Source of the DNA: RPQJ01 sp963706755
GTDB taxonomy: Bacteria; Pseudomonadota; Gammaproteobacteria; Steroidobacterales; Steroidobacteraceae
Length of the DNA: 64,000 nucleotides
Direction: 5' to 3'
NCBI GenBank assembly: GCA_963706755.1
Contig: CAVPNH010000006.1
Coordinates: 1 to 64,000, forward strand
Shown here: positions 9,464 through 20,196 of the stretch, in pieces
Numbering within the stretch: position 1 is the stretch's first letter
Layout: each line of letters opens with the position of its first letter
Program-made: the position numbers and the translations under genes
Notes under the pieces: model-generated
Database searches by the model: none
Seen by the model: only the letters and a program-made list of their open reading frames with translations
Told to the model about the DNA's origin: nothing

Positions 9464-10806
9464 GTGGCCAACCAGCCTACATCGAGCCCCGTCGCCGCCC
9501 TGGGCGAGGCGAGCCGGCTCACCGAGCTGAGGGGGAGGTTCCTCTTCCTGCTCGGCGGGCTGGTGGTCTATCGCATCGGGACCTTCGTCCGGTGCCCGGC
9601 ATCGACCCGGTGGCGCTGGCGCGTTTCTTCCAGGACCAGCAGGGCACGATCCTGAGCATGTTCAACATGTTCTCGGGCGGCGCGCTGCAGCGACTCTCGA
9701 TCCTGGCGCTGGGCGTCATGCCGTACATCTCGGCGTCGATCATCGTGCAGATGATGGCCGTCGTGGTGCCGCAGCTGCAGGCGCTGCGCAAGGAAGGCGA
9801 GGCCGGCCGCCGCAAGCTCACGCAGTACACGCGCTGGGGCACGGTGGGCCTCGCGGCCTTCCAGGGCGCCGGCGCCGCCGTCGCCTTCCAGAACCAGGGC
9901 GTGGTGCTCAATCCGGGGCCGCAGTTCGTGTTCATCGCGACGGCGACGATGGTCGCGGGCACGATGTTCCTGATGTGGCTCGGCGAGCAGATCACCGAGC
10001 GCGGCCTCGGCAACGGCATCTCGATGATCATCCTCTCGGGCATCGTGGCGGGCCTGCCGGCGGCGATCGGCGGCACCCTGGAGCTGGTGCGCAACGGCGA
10101 GATCAACCCGGCGCTCGCGCTCATCATCGTGCTCATGGTGGCCGCGGTGACCGCGTTCGTGGTGTTCGTCGAGCGCGCGCAGCGCCGCATCCCGGTGAAC
10201 TACGCGAAGCGCCAGCAGGGCCGCCGCATGTTCGCGGGCACCACCACGCACCTGCCGTTCAAGCTCAACATGTCGGGCGTGATCCCGCCGATCTTCGCCT
10301 CCAGCCTGCTGCTGTTCCCGGCGACCATCGCCAGCTGGTTCGGCACCTCCGACAACTTCGCCTGGCTGCAGGGCGTGGCGGCGAGCCTCGGCATCGGCCA
10401 GCCGGTGCACATGATGCTGTACTCGGCGCTGATCATCTTCTTCTGCTTCTTCTACACCGCGCTGGTGTTCAATTCGCGCGAGACGGCGGAGAACCTCAAG
10501 AAGTCGGGCGCCTTCATCCCGGGCATCCGCCCGGGCCAGCACACGGCCGAGTACATCGACAAGGTGCTGACCCGCCTCACCGTCTGGGGCGCGATCTACG
10601 TCACCCTCGTGTGCCTGCTGCCCGAGATCCTGATTTCCAAGTTCCGCGTGCCGTTCTACTTCGGCGGTACGTCGCTCATGATCATCGTGGTGGTGATCAT
10701 GGACTTCATGGCCCAGCTGCAGGCGCACCTGATGTCGCACCAGTACGAGGGGCTCATGAAGAAGGCCAACCTGCGCGGCTATGGCCGCGCCGGGCAGCTG
10801 CGCTGA
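9464..10806 (+). CDS. secY: SecY preprotein translocase channel subunit, single frameshift
   Basis: Central pore of the SecYEG inner-membrane translocon. A GTG start at 9464 gives the N-terminus with TELRGRFLFLLGGLVVYRIG. One base is missing in a C run near 9588 (expected GTFVPVPGIDP), after which the second frame carries PGIDPVALARFF, FNMFSGGALQRLSILALGVM (plug region), SIIVQMMAVVVPQL, the conserved cytosolic loop and KSGAFIPGIRPGQHTAEYID. Total length is about 447 residues, normal for the family. Because the gene is essential, the frameshift is probably a sequence error. It is followed by rpmJ as in other gammaproteobacteria, but rplO is not upstream. Confidence 0.95.
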
Positions 10807-10836
10807 GCGCGGCCGTCCACTGTCGGAGAGAGACCC

Positions 10837-10950
10837 ATGAAAGTTCGACCCTCGGTGAAGCGGATCTGCAAGAACTGCAAGGTGGTGCGGCGTCGCGGCG
10901 TCGTCTACGTGATCTGCAGCGACAAGCGCCACAAGCAGCGGCAGGGCTGA
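10837..10950 (+). CDS. rpmJ: Ribosomal protein bL36
   Basis: A 37-residue protein starting MKVRPSVKRICKNCKVVRRR and ending HKQRQG. Cys11, Cys14, Cys27 and His32 form the zinc site of the C+ form of bL36. It is part of the large subunit near the central region of 23S rRNA. It sits 30 bp after secY, the usual end of the spc operon, and has GGAGAG upstream of its ATG. Confidence 0.97.
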   Translation: MKVRPSVKRICKNCKVVRRRGVVYVICSDKRHKQRQG

Positions 10951-10963
10951 TTGCCCGTCCGCA

Positions 10964-10992
10964 TTGAGTGAGCACGGTTTTTAAGTTATTAT
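10964..10992 (+). promoter_or_regulatory. Sigma70-like promoter ahead of rpsM
   Basis: TTGAGT (10964-10969), a 17-bp spacer and TATTAT (10987-10992) in an AT-rich island of a very GC-rich region, 33 bp before the rpsM start. It fits an internal promoter for the alpha operon (rpsM-rpsK-rpsD-rpoA-rplQ). Confidence 0.6.
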
Positions 10993-11025
10993 TTCGGGCT
11001 TTTCGCGCCCCGGAGTGAGCCTCAA

Positions 11026-11406
11026 ATGGCCCGTATTGCCGGCATCAACATACCGATGAACAAGCACGTGTGGGTGGGCCTCACGTCCATCTACGGCGTC
11101 GGCCGCACCCAGGCGCTGGCGGCCTGCGAGGCTGCGGGCGTCAAGACCGACACCAAGGTCAAGGACCTGACCGAGCCCGAGGTGGCGGCGCTGCGCTCGG
11201 CGATCGCGCGCCTGCCGGTCGAAGGCGACCTGCGCCGCGAAGTGTCGATGAACATCAAGCGCCTGATGGACCTCGGTTGCTACCGTGGCATCCGTCATCG
11301 CAAGGGCCTGCCGATGCATGGCCAGCGCACGCGCACCAACGCGCGCACGCGCAAGGGCCCGCGCAAGGCGGCCGTGAAGCTGAACGCACCCGTCGGCAAG
11401 GCCTGA
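11026..11406 (+). CDS. rpsM: Ribosomal protein uS13
   Basis: 126 residues beginning MARIAGINIPMNKHVWVGLT, with the helix-two-turn-helix (YGVGRTQALAACEAAGV) and the basic C-terminal tail RGIRHRKGLPMHGQRTRTNA that contacts the P-site tRNA. It is a small-subunit head protein. The GVGRTQA helix, the RHRKGLP motif and the position as first gene of the alpha operon make the assignment safe. Confidence 0.98.
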   Translation: MARIAGINIPMNKHVWVGLTSIYGVGRTQALAACEAAGVKTDTKVKDLTEPEVAALRSAIARLPVEGDLRREVSMNIKRLMDLGCYRGIRHRKGLPMHGQRTRTNARTRKGPRKAAVKLNAPVGKA

Positions 11407-11440
11407 TCGGCCGCGCCCATTGAACGAGGACTGACCTCTC

Positions 11441-11848
11441 ATGTCGGACGACAAGAAGCAGACTGCCGGCGCCGCGAAGCCGAGGAAGAAGGCGAAGCGG
11501 ATGGTGACCGACGCCATCGCGCACGTGCACGCGTCGTTCAACAACACCGTGATCACGATCACCGACCGGCAGGGCAATACGCTCTCCTGGGCGACCTCCG
11601 GCGGCTGCGGTTTCCGCGGCTCGCGCAAGAGCACGCCGTTCGCCGCCCAGGTGGCGGCCGAGAAGGCGGGCGTTGCGGCGCAGGAATACGGCGTCCGCAC
11701 GGTCGAGGTGCGGGTCCGTGGTCCCGGCCCGGGCCGGGAGTCGGCCGTGCGCGCGCTGAACGCCGCAGGGCTCAAGGTAACGAGCATCGAGGACGTGACG
11801 CCGATCCCGCACAACGGGTGCCGTCCGCCCAAGAAGCGCCGCGTCTGA
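11441..11848 (+). CDS. rpsK: Ribosomal protein uS11
   Basis: 135 residues. The core motifs IAHVHASFNNTVITITDRQG, GFRGSRKSTPFAAQ, VRVRGPGPGRESAVRALN and the C-terminal DVTPIPHNGCRPPKKRRV are all present. It is a small-subunit platform protein near the 3' end of 16S rRNA. The N-terminus carries a slightly longer Lys/Ala-rich lead (about 20 residues) than in E. coli. It lies between rpsM and rpsD in the alpha operon. Confidence 0.98.
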   Translation: MSDDKKQTAGAAKPRKKAKRMVTDAIAHVHASFNNTVITITDRQGNTLSWATSGGCGFRGSRKSTPFAAQVAAEKAGVAAQEYGVRTVEVRVRGPGPGRESAVRALNAAGLKVTSIEDVTPIPHNGCRPPKKRRV

Positions 11849-11873
11849 CCGGGCGCCGACGAGGAATATCGCA

Positions 11874-12497
11874 ATGGCCAGGTATCTTGGACCCAAGTGC
11901 AAGCTCTCGCGCCGCGAGGGCACGGACCTCTTCCTGAAGAGCGGCGTCAAGTCGCTCGAGTCGAAGTGCAAGCTCGAAGTGCCGCCGGGCGGCATCAAGG
12001 GCGAGCGCCGCGCGCGCGTCTCCGGCTACGGCCTGCAGCTGCGCGAGAAGCAGAAGCTGCGCCGCATGTACGGCGTGCTCGAGCGGCAGTTCCGGGGCTA
12101 CTACCAGAAGGCCGCCGGCCGGCCGGGAGCCACGGGCGAGTCGCTGCTGCAGCTCCTCGAGGGCCGCCTCGACAACGTCGTGTATCGCATGGGCTTCGCC
12201 GCTACGCGCAGCGAGGCGCGGCAGCTGGTGAGCCACCGTTCAGTGACTGTGAATGGCGAGGTCGTGAGCGTCCCGTCCTTCCAGTGCAAGGGGGGCGAGG
12301 TGATCGCGCTCCGTGAAAAGGCCCAGAAACAGGCGCGTGTGCAGCAGGCGCTGCAGATCCGCGCACAGACCGGCTTCCCGGACTGGGTCGAGGTCGACGA
12401 GAAGAAGTTCTCCGGTGTCCTGAAGTCGTTGCCCGAGCGCGGCGACATTCTTCCGGACATCAACGAGAGCCTCGTCGTCGAGTTGTACTCCAAGTAA
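11874..12497 (+). CDS. rpsD: Ribosomal protein uS4
   Basis: 207 residues starting MARYLGPKCKLSRREGTDLF, with YGLQLREKQKLRRMYGVLER and the S4 RNA-binding domain RLDNVVYRMGFAATRSEARQ followed by LVSHRSVTVNG. It is a primary 16S rRNA binder that nucleates small-subunit assembly. In E. coli S4 also represses translation of the alpha operon; whether that holds here cannot be read from the sequence. Confidence 0.98.
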   Translation: MARYLGPKCKLSRREGTDLFLKSGVKSLESKCKLEVPPGGIKGERRARVSGYGLQLREKQKLRRMYGVLERQFRGYYQKAAGRPGATGESLLQLLEGRLDNVVYRMGFAATRSEARQLVSHRSVTVNGEVVSVPSFQCKGGEVIALREKAQKQARVQQALQIRAQTGFPDWVEVDEKKFSGVLKSLPERGDILPDINESLVVELYSK

Positions 12498-12515
12498 TCC
12501 CGCAGGGTGGCTTCA

Positions 12516-13520
12516 ATGCAGTCAGCCGTCGCAGAGTTCCTCCGTCCGCGCGTCGTCAAGGTGACGCCGACGGCGCCCCGTCACGCGCGCGTGGTGATCG
12601 AGCCGTTCGAGCGCGGCTTCGGCCACACGCTCGGCAACGCGCTCCGGCGCGTGCTGCTGTCGTCCATGCCGGGCAGCGCGATCACCGAGGCCGAGATCGA
12701 GGGCGTGCTCCACGAGTACACCAGCATCGAGGGCGTGCAGGAGGACGTGGTCGAGATCCTGCTGAACCTGAAGCAGGTCGCCATCCGCCTGAACGCGCGC
12801 GAGCACTCCGAGCTCCGGCTGTCGAAGAAGGGCCCGGGCCCGGTTCGCGCCGGCGACATCCAGAGCGACCACGACGTCGAGATCGTGAACCCGGAGCTCG
12901 TGATCGCCAACCTGACCAAGGCGGGCGAGCTCACGATGATCCTCAAGGTCGAGCGCGGCCGCGGCTATCGTCCCGCCGTGCAGCGCCTGGCGTTCGAGGA
13001 GGTCAGCCGGCCGATCGGCCGCCTGCTGCTCGACGCTTCGTTCAGCCCGATCCGCAAGGTCACCTACAACGTGGAGGCCGCGCGCGTCGAACAGCGCACC
13101 GACCTCGACAAGCTGATCATCGACATCGAGACCAACGGCACGATCGACCCGGAGGAGGCGATTCGCCGTGCGGGCTCGATCCTCAAGGACCAGCTGTCGG
13201 TGTTTGTCGACCTGCAGGGCCAGGACGAGGACAAGTCGAAGCCGAGCGAGCACCACGTCGACCCGTTGCTGCTGCGCCCGGTCGACGAGCTGGAGCTCAC
13301 GGTCCGCAGTGCGAACTGCCTCAAGGCCGAGAACATCCACTACATCGGCGACCTCGTGCAGAAGACCGAAGTCGAGCTGCTGCGCACGCCGAACCTCGGC
13401 AAGAAGTCGCTCACCGAGATCAAGGAAGTGCTCGAGAGCCACGGCCTCACGCTCGGCATGCGCCTCGACAGCTGGCCGCCGGCCGGCCTGAAGCGTGACG
13501 AGGACCGGGACGTCATCTGA
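12516..13520 (+). CDS. rpoA: RNA polymerase alpha subunit
   Basis: 334 residues from an ATG at 12516 preceded by GCAGGG; an in-frame GTG nine bases earlier is less likely. The N-terminal dimerisation domain shows EPFERGFGHTLGNALRRVLL and SSMPGSAITEAEIEGVLHEY. The C-terminal domain that contacts UP elements and activators has LELTVRSANCLKAENIHYIG, LLRTPNLGKKSLTEIKEVL and GMRLDSWPP. The partner activator could be the CRP-like protein encoded at 53316-54095. It is followed by rplQ as in most proteobacteria. Confidence 0.98.
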   Translation: MQSAVAEFLRPRVVKVTPTAPRHARVVIEPFERGFGHTLGNALRRVLLSSMPGSAITEAEIEGVLHEYTSIEGVQEDVVEILLNLKQVAIRLNAREHSELRLSKKGPGPVRAGDIQSDHDVEIVNPELVIANLTKAGELTMILKVERGRGYRPAVQRLAFEEVSRPIGRLLLDASFSPIRKVTYNVEAARVEQRTDLDKLIIDIETNGTIDPEEAIRRAGSILKDQLSVFVDLQGQDEDKSKPSEHHVDPLLLRPVDELELTVRSANCLKAENIHYIGDLVQKTEVELLRTPNLGKKSLTEIKEVLESHGLTLGMRLDSWPPAGLKRDEDRDVI

Positions 13521-13587
13521 CTAGTGACTAATGATCAGTGACTAGGGGGTAGTGAAGAACGCCCCCCTGGTCGAGGCGGAGCAAGAG

Positions 13588-14097
13588 ATGAGACACGGAA
13601 TGACCGGGCGGCAGCTGAGCCGTAACACACCGCACCGCTGGGCGATGCTGCGCAACATGGCCGCCTCGCTGCTGCGCCACGAGACCATCCGCACGACCGT
13701 GCCGAAGGCCAAGGAACTGCGTCGCTACGTGGAGCCGCTGATCACGCTCGGCAAGACGGACAGCCAGTCGAACCGTCGCCGCGCCTTCGCCCGCCTGCGC
13801 GACGCCGCGGTGGTCGAGAAGCTGTTCGACGAGCTGGGCCCGCGCTTCAAGGCGCGCCCGGGCGGCTACACGCGCATCCTGCACATGGCGAACCGCGCCG
13901 GCGACAACGCCGACATGGCGCTGATGGCGCTGGTCGACCAGGCGCCTTCCGCCGACGAGGCCAAGCCCGCCGACGAGGCCGGGAAGAAGCCGCGCGCGCG
14001 CAAGACGAAGGCCAAGGAGCCCGCCGCTGAGGCCGCCGCGGAGACGGTCGAGAAGAAGCCGCGCGCTCCGCGCAAGAAGAAGACAGCATCCGCCTGA
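13588..14097 (+). CDS. rplQ: Ribosomal protein bL17 with long basic C-terminal tail
   Basis: The core (about residues 1-120) begins MRHGMTGRQLSRNTPHRWAM and has ASLLRHETIRTTVPKAKELR and YTRILHMANRAGDNADMALM, all diagnostic for bL17 next to the exit tunnel. The ATG at 13588 was chosen because the family always starts with MRH. A tail of about 45 residues rich in Lys, Ala, Pro and Glu follows (KPRARKTKAKEPAAEAAAET and PRAPRKKKTASA). E. coli bL17 has about 127 residues, so this protein at 169 is clearly extended. A rho-independent terminator follows. Confidence 0.97.
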   Translation: MRHGMTGRQLSRNTPHRWAMLRNMAASLLRHETIRTTVPKAKELRRYVEPLITLGKTDSQSNRRRAFARLRDAAVVEKLFDELGPRFKARPGGYTRILHMANRAGDNADMALMALVDQAPSADEAKPADEAGKKPRARKTKAKEPAAEAAAETVEKKPRAPRKKKTASA

Positions 14098-14127
14098 CGC
14101 GATCGGGACGGGTCTGATCAGAGAAGA

Positions 14128-14158
14128 GAAGCCGGGTGATCCCCGGCTTCTTTTTTTT
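14128..14158 (+). terminator. Rho-independent terminator of the alpha operon
   Basis: GAAGCCGGG, a short TGATC loop, CCCGGCTTC and then an eight-T tract, 30 bp after the rplQ stop. This is a textbook intrinsic terminator. Confidence 0.92.
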
Positions 14159-14236
14159 CGGCCGGCGGCTTATCGTCGTGTGAGGCCCGTGCCCCGGGGC
14201 ACGGGCGTTTCCACCAAGGGTTAGAGGAGCAGGCGC

Positions 14237-14626
14237 ATGGGCATGTTGCAGGAATTCAAGGACTTCGCCATGAAGGGCAACGTGCTCGACATGGCGGTCG
14301 GCGTCGTGATCGGCGGCGCATTCGGAAAGGTCGTTTCGTCGTTCGTCGGCGACGTGATCATGCCGCTGCTCGGCACGGTCGTGGGCGGGGTCGACTTCAG
14401 CAAGCTGGCCGCGACCATCGGCGCCAATGCGGCCGGCGAGCCGCTGCTGCTCAAGTACGGCGCGTTCCTGCAGGCGGCATTCGACTTCCTGATTATCGCC
14501 GCCGCGATCTTCATGGCCGTGAAGGCGATCAACCGGCTGAAGACGCCGCCCGCGCCGGCTGCGCCCGCCGCGCCGCCCGCCGACGTCGCGCTCCTGACCG
14601 AGATCCGCGACCTGCTGAAGAAGTAG
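14237..14626 (+). CDS. mscL: Large-conductance mechanosensitive channel MscL
   Basis: 129 residues. The first helix MLQEFKDFAMKGNVLDMAVG and the pore helix VVIGGAFGKVVSSFVGDVIM are canonical. TM2 is FLIIAAAIFMAVKAINRL and the cytoplasmic bundle ends VALLTEIRDLLKK. It opens under membrane tension to release solutes during hypo-osmotic shock. GAGGAG precedes the ATG at 14237. It stands alone on the plus strand, convergent with pepQ. Confidence 0.97.
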   Translation: MGMLQEFKDFAMKGNVLDMAVGVVIGGAFGKVVSSFVGDVIMPLLGTVVGGVDFSKLAATIGANAAGEPLLLKYGAFLQAAFDFLIIAAAIFMAVKAINRLKTPPAPAAPAAPPADVALLTEIRDLLKK

Positions 14627-14629
14627 GAC

Positions 14630-14759
14630 AAAAAGGGGACATTCTCCTTTTCGGGAAATAGGGGACATTCCCCCGTCTCCGTCACGGGAGGGAGCTACGC
14701 ACTAAGCGGGAAATAGGGGAATGTCCCCTATTTCCCGAAAAGGAGAATGTCCCCTTTTT
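14630..14759. repeat. Perfect 44-bp inverted repeat with 42-bp loop (MITE-like or bidirectional terminator)
   Basis: The left arm 14630-14673 and right arm 14716-14759 are exact reverse complements (outer sequence AAAAAGGGGACATTC). Each arm also contains a nested GGGAAATAGGGGA motif. The element fills the whole gap between the mscL stop (14626) and the pepQ stop (14760-14762), with A or T runs at its outer ends. It could end transcription from both sides, or be a small non-autonomous mobile element. Confidence 0.85.
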
Positions 14760-16083
14760 TCATGCGAAGGCGTCGCGGGTGAGGTTCTCCGGCGCGCCCG
14801 TCGTGCAGACGACGTCATCTTCGATGCGGATGCCACCCCAGGGGCGCAGTCGCTCGATCGCGTCCCAGCGGATGCGGCCGCCGTGTCCGCCTGTCCGCGC
14901 CTGGTCCATCAGCAGGTCGATGAAGTAGAGCCCGGGCTCGATCGTGACCACGAACCCCGGCTCCAGCCGCCGTGTAAGGCGCAGAAACGGGTGCCCTTCC
15001 GGCCGCGGGATTTCCGCCCCGGACGCGTCGCGCGCCAGCCCTGCGACATCGTGTACCTGCAGGCCCAGGAGGTGCCCGACGCCGTGGGGAAAGAACACCG
15101 ACGACAGCCCGGTCTCCACGGCTTCGTCGGGCCCGCAGGCGATGATGCCGGCTTCGCGCAACAGGCCGGCGATCAGGTGATGGGCGAGGAGGTGAATTTC
15201 CCGGTAGTCGGTTCCGCCCGTCACGGACGCGCATAGCCTCAGCTGGAGCGCATCCATGCCGCGCACCAGGGCCGCGAACTCGCCCTCGTCCGCGGCATAG
15301 GTCCGGGTGATGTCCGCGGCGTAACCGCGGAACTGCGCGCCCGCGTCGATGAGGAACGAGCGGCGCGCCTGGCCGCGACGCTGGTCGAGGTGCTGGTAGT
15401 GCAGCACCGCGGCGCCCTCGTTGTAGGCGATGATGTTTCCATACGGCAGTTCCTCGCCGCGCTGCCCCGCCGCCGCGCAGTAGGCCAGGTGCGTCTCGAA
15501 CTCGGACGCGCCCGACTCGAAGGCGTCGCGCGCGGCCACATGCCCGCGTACGGCCATGACCGACGCGCGGCGCATGCATTCCAGCTCGTAGGCCGTCTTC
15601 ACGGCGCGGTCGTAGTGGAGCTGGTGGAGCAGCGGGGCGGGATTGACCGCGGCGAAGCCCCAGTCCGCGAATGCGCGCTGCAATTCGCCCACGAACGCGA
15701 CGCGCCTTCCCCCGGCAAGACCGAGCAGGCCGCGCGCCTGCCCGGGATCGCGCAGGACCTCGAGCCGGAATTCGCGCACCCAGCCGCCGGTCGGCAGCGA
15801 CGGTGGCAGGTGCCAGTAATCGGCAGGCTGGTGGAAGCAGAGCAGCGGCGTCGTCCCTGGCGAGTAGGCGATGAAGCTCTGCTGCAGCTCCGTGAGTGGC
15901 GCCCACTGCGCGAAGTGAGGATTGACCCGGAACGGATAGCTGCGATCGTCCAGGAAGGAACACCCGGCGGCGCCGGAGAAGATTGCGATGGCGTCGAACC
16001 CGTGGGCGGCCAGGGCTAGGTCCAGTGCGACGCCTCACCTCGGCCAGGTGAGCGGCGAACAGGCTGTCGATGTCTTGGTGCAT
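14760..16083 (-). CDS. pepQ: Xaa-Pro dipeptidase (prolidase) PepQ, single frameshift
   Basis: The protein begins MHQDIDSLFAAHLAEVRRR, shifts frame near 16028, then reads ALDLALAAHGFDAIAIFSGA and continues as a full pita-bread metallopeptidase. Metal ligands are visible in FLIDAGAQFRGYAADITRTY (two Asp), FFPHGVGHLLGLQVHDVAG (His), FVVTIEPGLYFID (Glu) and GGIRIEDDVV (Glu). The N-terminal motif FLDDRSYPFRVNPHF and overall length of about 440 residues match PepQ rather than PepP. It hydrolyses dipeptides with C-terminal proline in the cytoplasm. It is convergent with mscL across the inverted repeat. Confidence 0.9.
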
Positions 16084-16294
16084 GGCGCATCGCCCCTCGA
16101 GGGTGAATCCTCGACGACATCTTGCCCAAGCCGGCCAGTTGTCGCCATTCAGAGACAGTTCGGGCGCGTTACGGGCGACCTGAGGGTCCTAGAATCCCGC
16201 TTACGCAGTCGTTGGAGAGCTGGCTTACAGCCGGTTTCTGTGTGGCTGCTGAGTCAAGTCCCGTCCCATCATCAAACCCAAAGGGGTATTGCAC

Positions 16295-16600
16295 ATGAAC
16301 TCGAAGATCGCCCTTGCTGCCGCCCTTGCCGCCCTGGCCCTCGCTGGTTGCGCCAAGAAGGAAGAGGCTGCCACCGACGCCGCCGTCGCGACGGACGCCG
16401 CCGCTGCTGACGCCGCTGCTGCCGCCACCGACGCCGCTGCTGCTGCTGGCGATGCCGCTGCTGCCGCGACCGACGCCGCCGCTGGCGCCGTGACCGACGC
16501 CGCTGGCGCTGTTGGTGACGCCGCCGTCGCCGCTGGCGACGCCGCCGTTGCCGCTGGCGACGCCGCTGCCGCTGCCCCGGCCGCCCCGGCCCAGCAGTAA
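16295..16600 (+). CDS. Small Ala/Asp-rich repeat lipoprotein
   Basis: 101 residues starting MNSKIALAAALAALALAGC, a signal peptide with lipobox LAGC, then KKEEAATD and a long low-complexity region built from ATDAAAA / GDAAVAA units up to a terminal AAPAAPAQQ. An AAGGGG ribosome-binding site lies 9 bases before the ATG at 16295. The regular spacing of Asp or Thr-Asp among alanines predicts a continuous amphipathic helix, reminiscent of murein-lipoprotein-type structural lipoproteins, but no homology can be claimed. It is followed by a 26-bp perfect palindrome. Confidence 0.75.
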   Translation: MNSKIALAAALAALALAGCAKKEEAATDAAVATDAAAADAAAAATDAAAAAGDAAAAATDAAAGAVTDAAGAVGDAAVAAGDAAVAAGDAAAAAPAAPAQQ

Positions 16601-16629
16601 GCTGACGCTCAGCGCAAGCTGATCGGGAA

Positions 16630-16655
16630 GGGCGGGTCCCGGCCGGGACCCGCCC
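16630..16655. terminator. 26-bp perfect GC palindrome after the lipoprotein gene
   Basis: GGGCGGGTCCCGG is directly followed by its complement CCGGGACCCGCCC, 30 bp after the lipoprotein stop. There is no T-tract, so it may be an mRNA 3' stabiliser or a weak terminator. Confidence 0.5.
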
Positions 16656-16727
16656 GACCCACTGACTGGACTCCCGGCCCCGGGCTCCCGGCCCGGCAAC
16701 TGCCAGCGAAAGGCTGGAACGAGAGCA

Positions 16728-17231
16728 GTGCCCGTCACACTACGAGACGCGCGCAACTCCCCCGCCGACCGCGAATGGATTCGCACGGTCTACCGGGACT
16801 ATCTGTCTGAACTCTCCGCCAGCAAGTCCGGCCTGTTCCCCGCACTGGGCGAGTGGAACGAACGCGAGGGCGAATTCCTCGCGGGCTGGTTCGGCGATTC
16901 TGCGGCCCATCCCTTCGTGATCCTCCAGGACGACGTGCGTGTCGGCTTCGCCCTGGTCGTGCGCGCCCCGTCCTTCCCGCGTCGCGTCGCGGACTTCCGC
17001 ATGGCCGAATTTTTCGTGATCGGGACGGCGCGCCGTCGCGGCGCGGGCGCCGCCGCCGCCGCGCTCCTCTTCAGTCGCTTTTCCGGCGAATGGGAAGTCG
17101 TCGAGGACGAGTACAACCGGCCGGCGCTCGGGTTCTGGCGTCGCGTGATCGGGCAGCAGACACAGGGGCGCTACACGGAGTCGCGTACCGCCGGCGAGGT
17201 CTGCCACCGCTTCCGGACGCTGGCACGGCCC

Positions 17232-17249
<18 letters not shown>
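16728..17249 (+). CDS. GNAT family N-acetyltransferase
   Basis: 173 residues from a GTG at 16728. It contains the acetyl-CoA-binding core (ADFRMAEFFVIGTARRRGAG, i.e. beta4 followed by a basic RRRGAG loop) and FSGEWEVVEDEYNRPALGFW, where the Asn-Arg-Pro-Ala...Phe-Trp pattern matches the C-terminal part of the GNAT fold. The substrate is unknown. The 3' end overlaps the end of uvrA tail-to-tail by 18 bp. Confidence 0.8.
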
Positions 17250-20127
<2,878 letters not shown>

Positions 20128-20196
20128 GGCGGGATCCGGATTCCGACGGCTGGCGGACAGCCTGCTAATATAGGCCCAGCCTCCGAGGCAACGCCA

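Noticed and set aside
13521..13560. Repeated GTGACTA motifs between rpoA and rplQ
   Set aside because: Two or three short copies only; too short to call a repeat element or regulator site.
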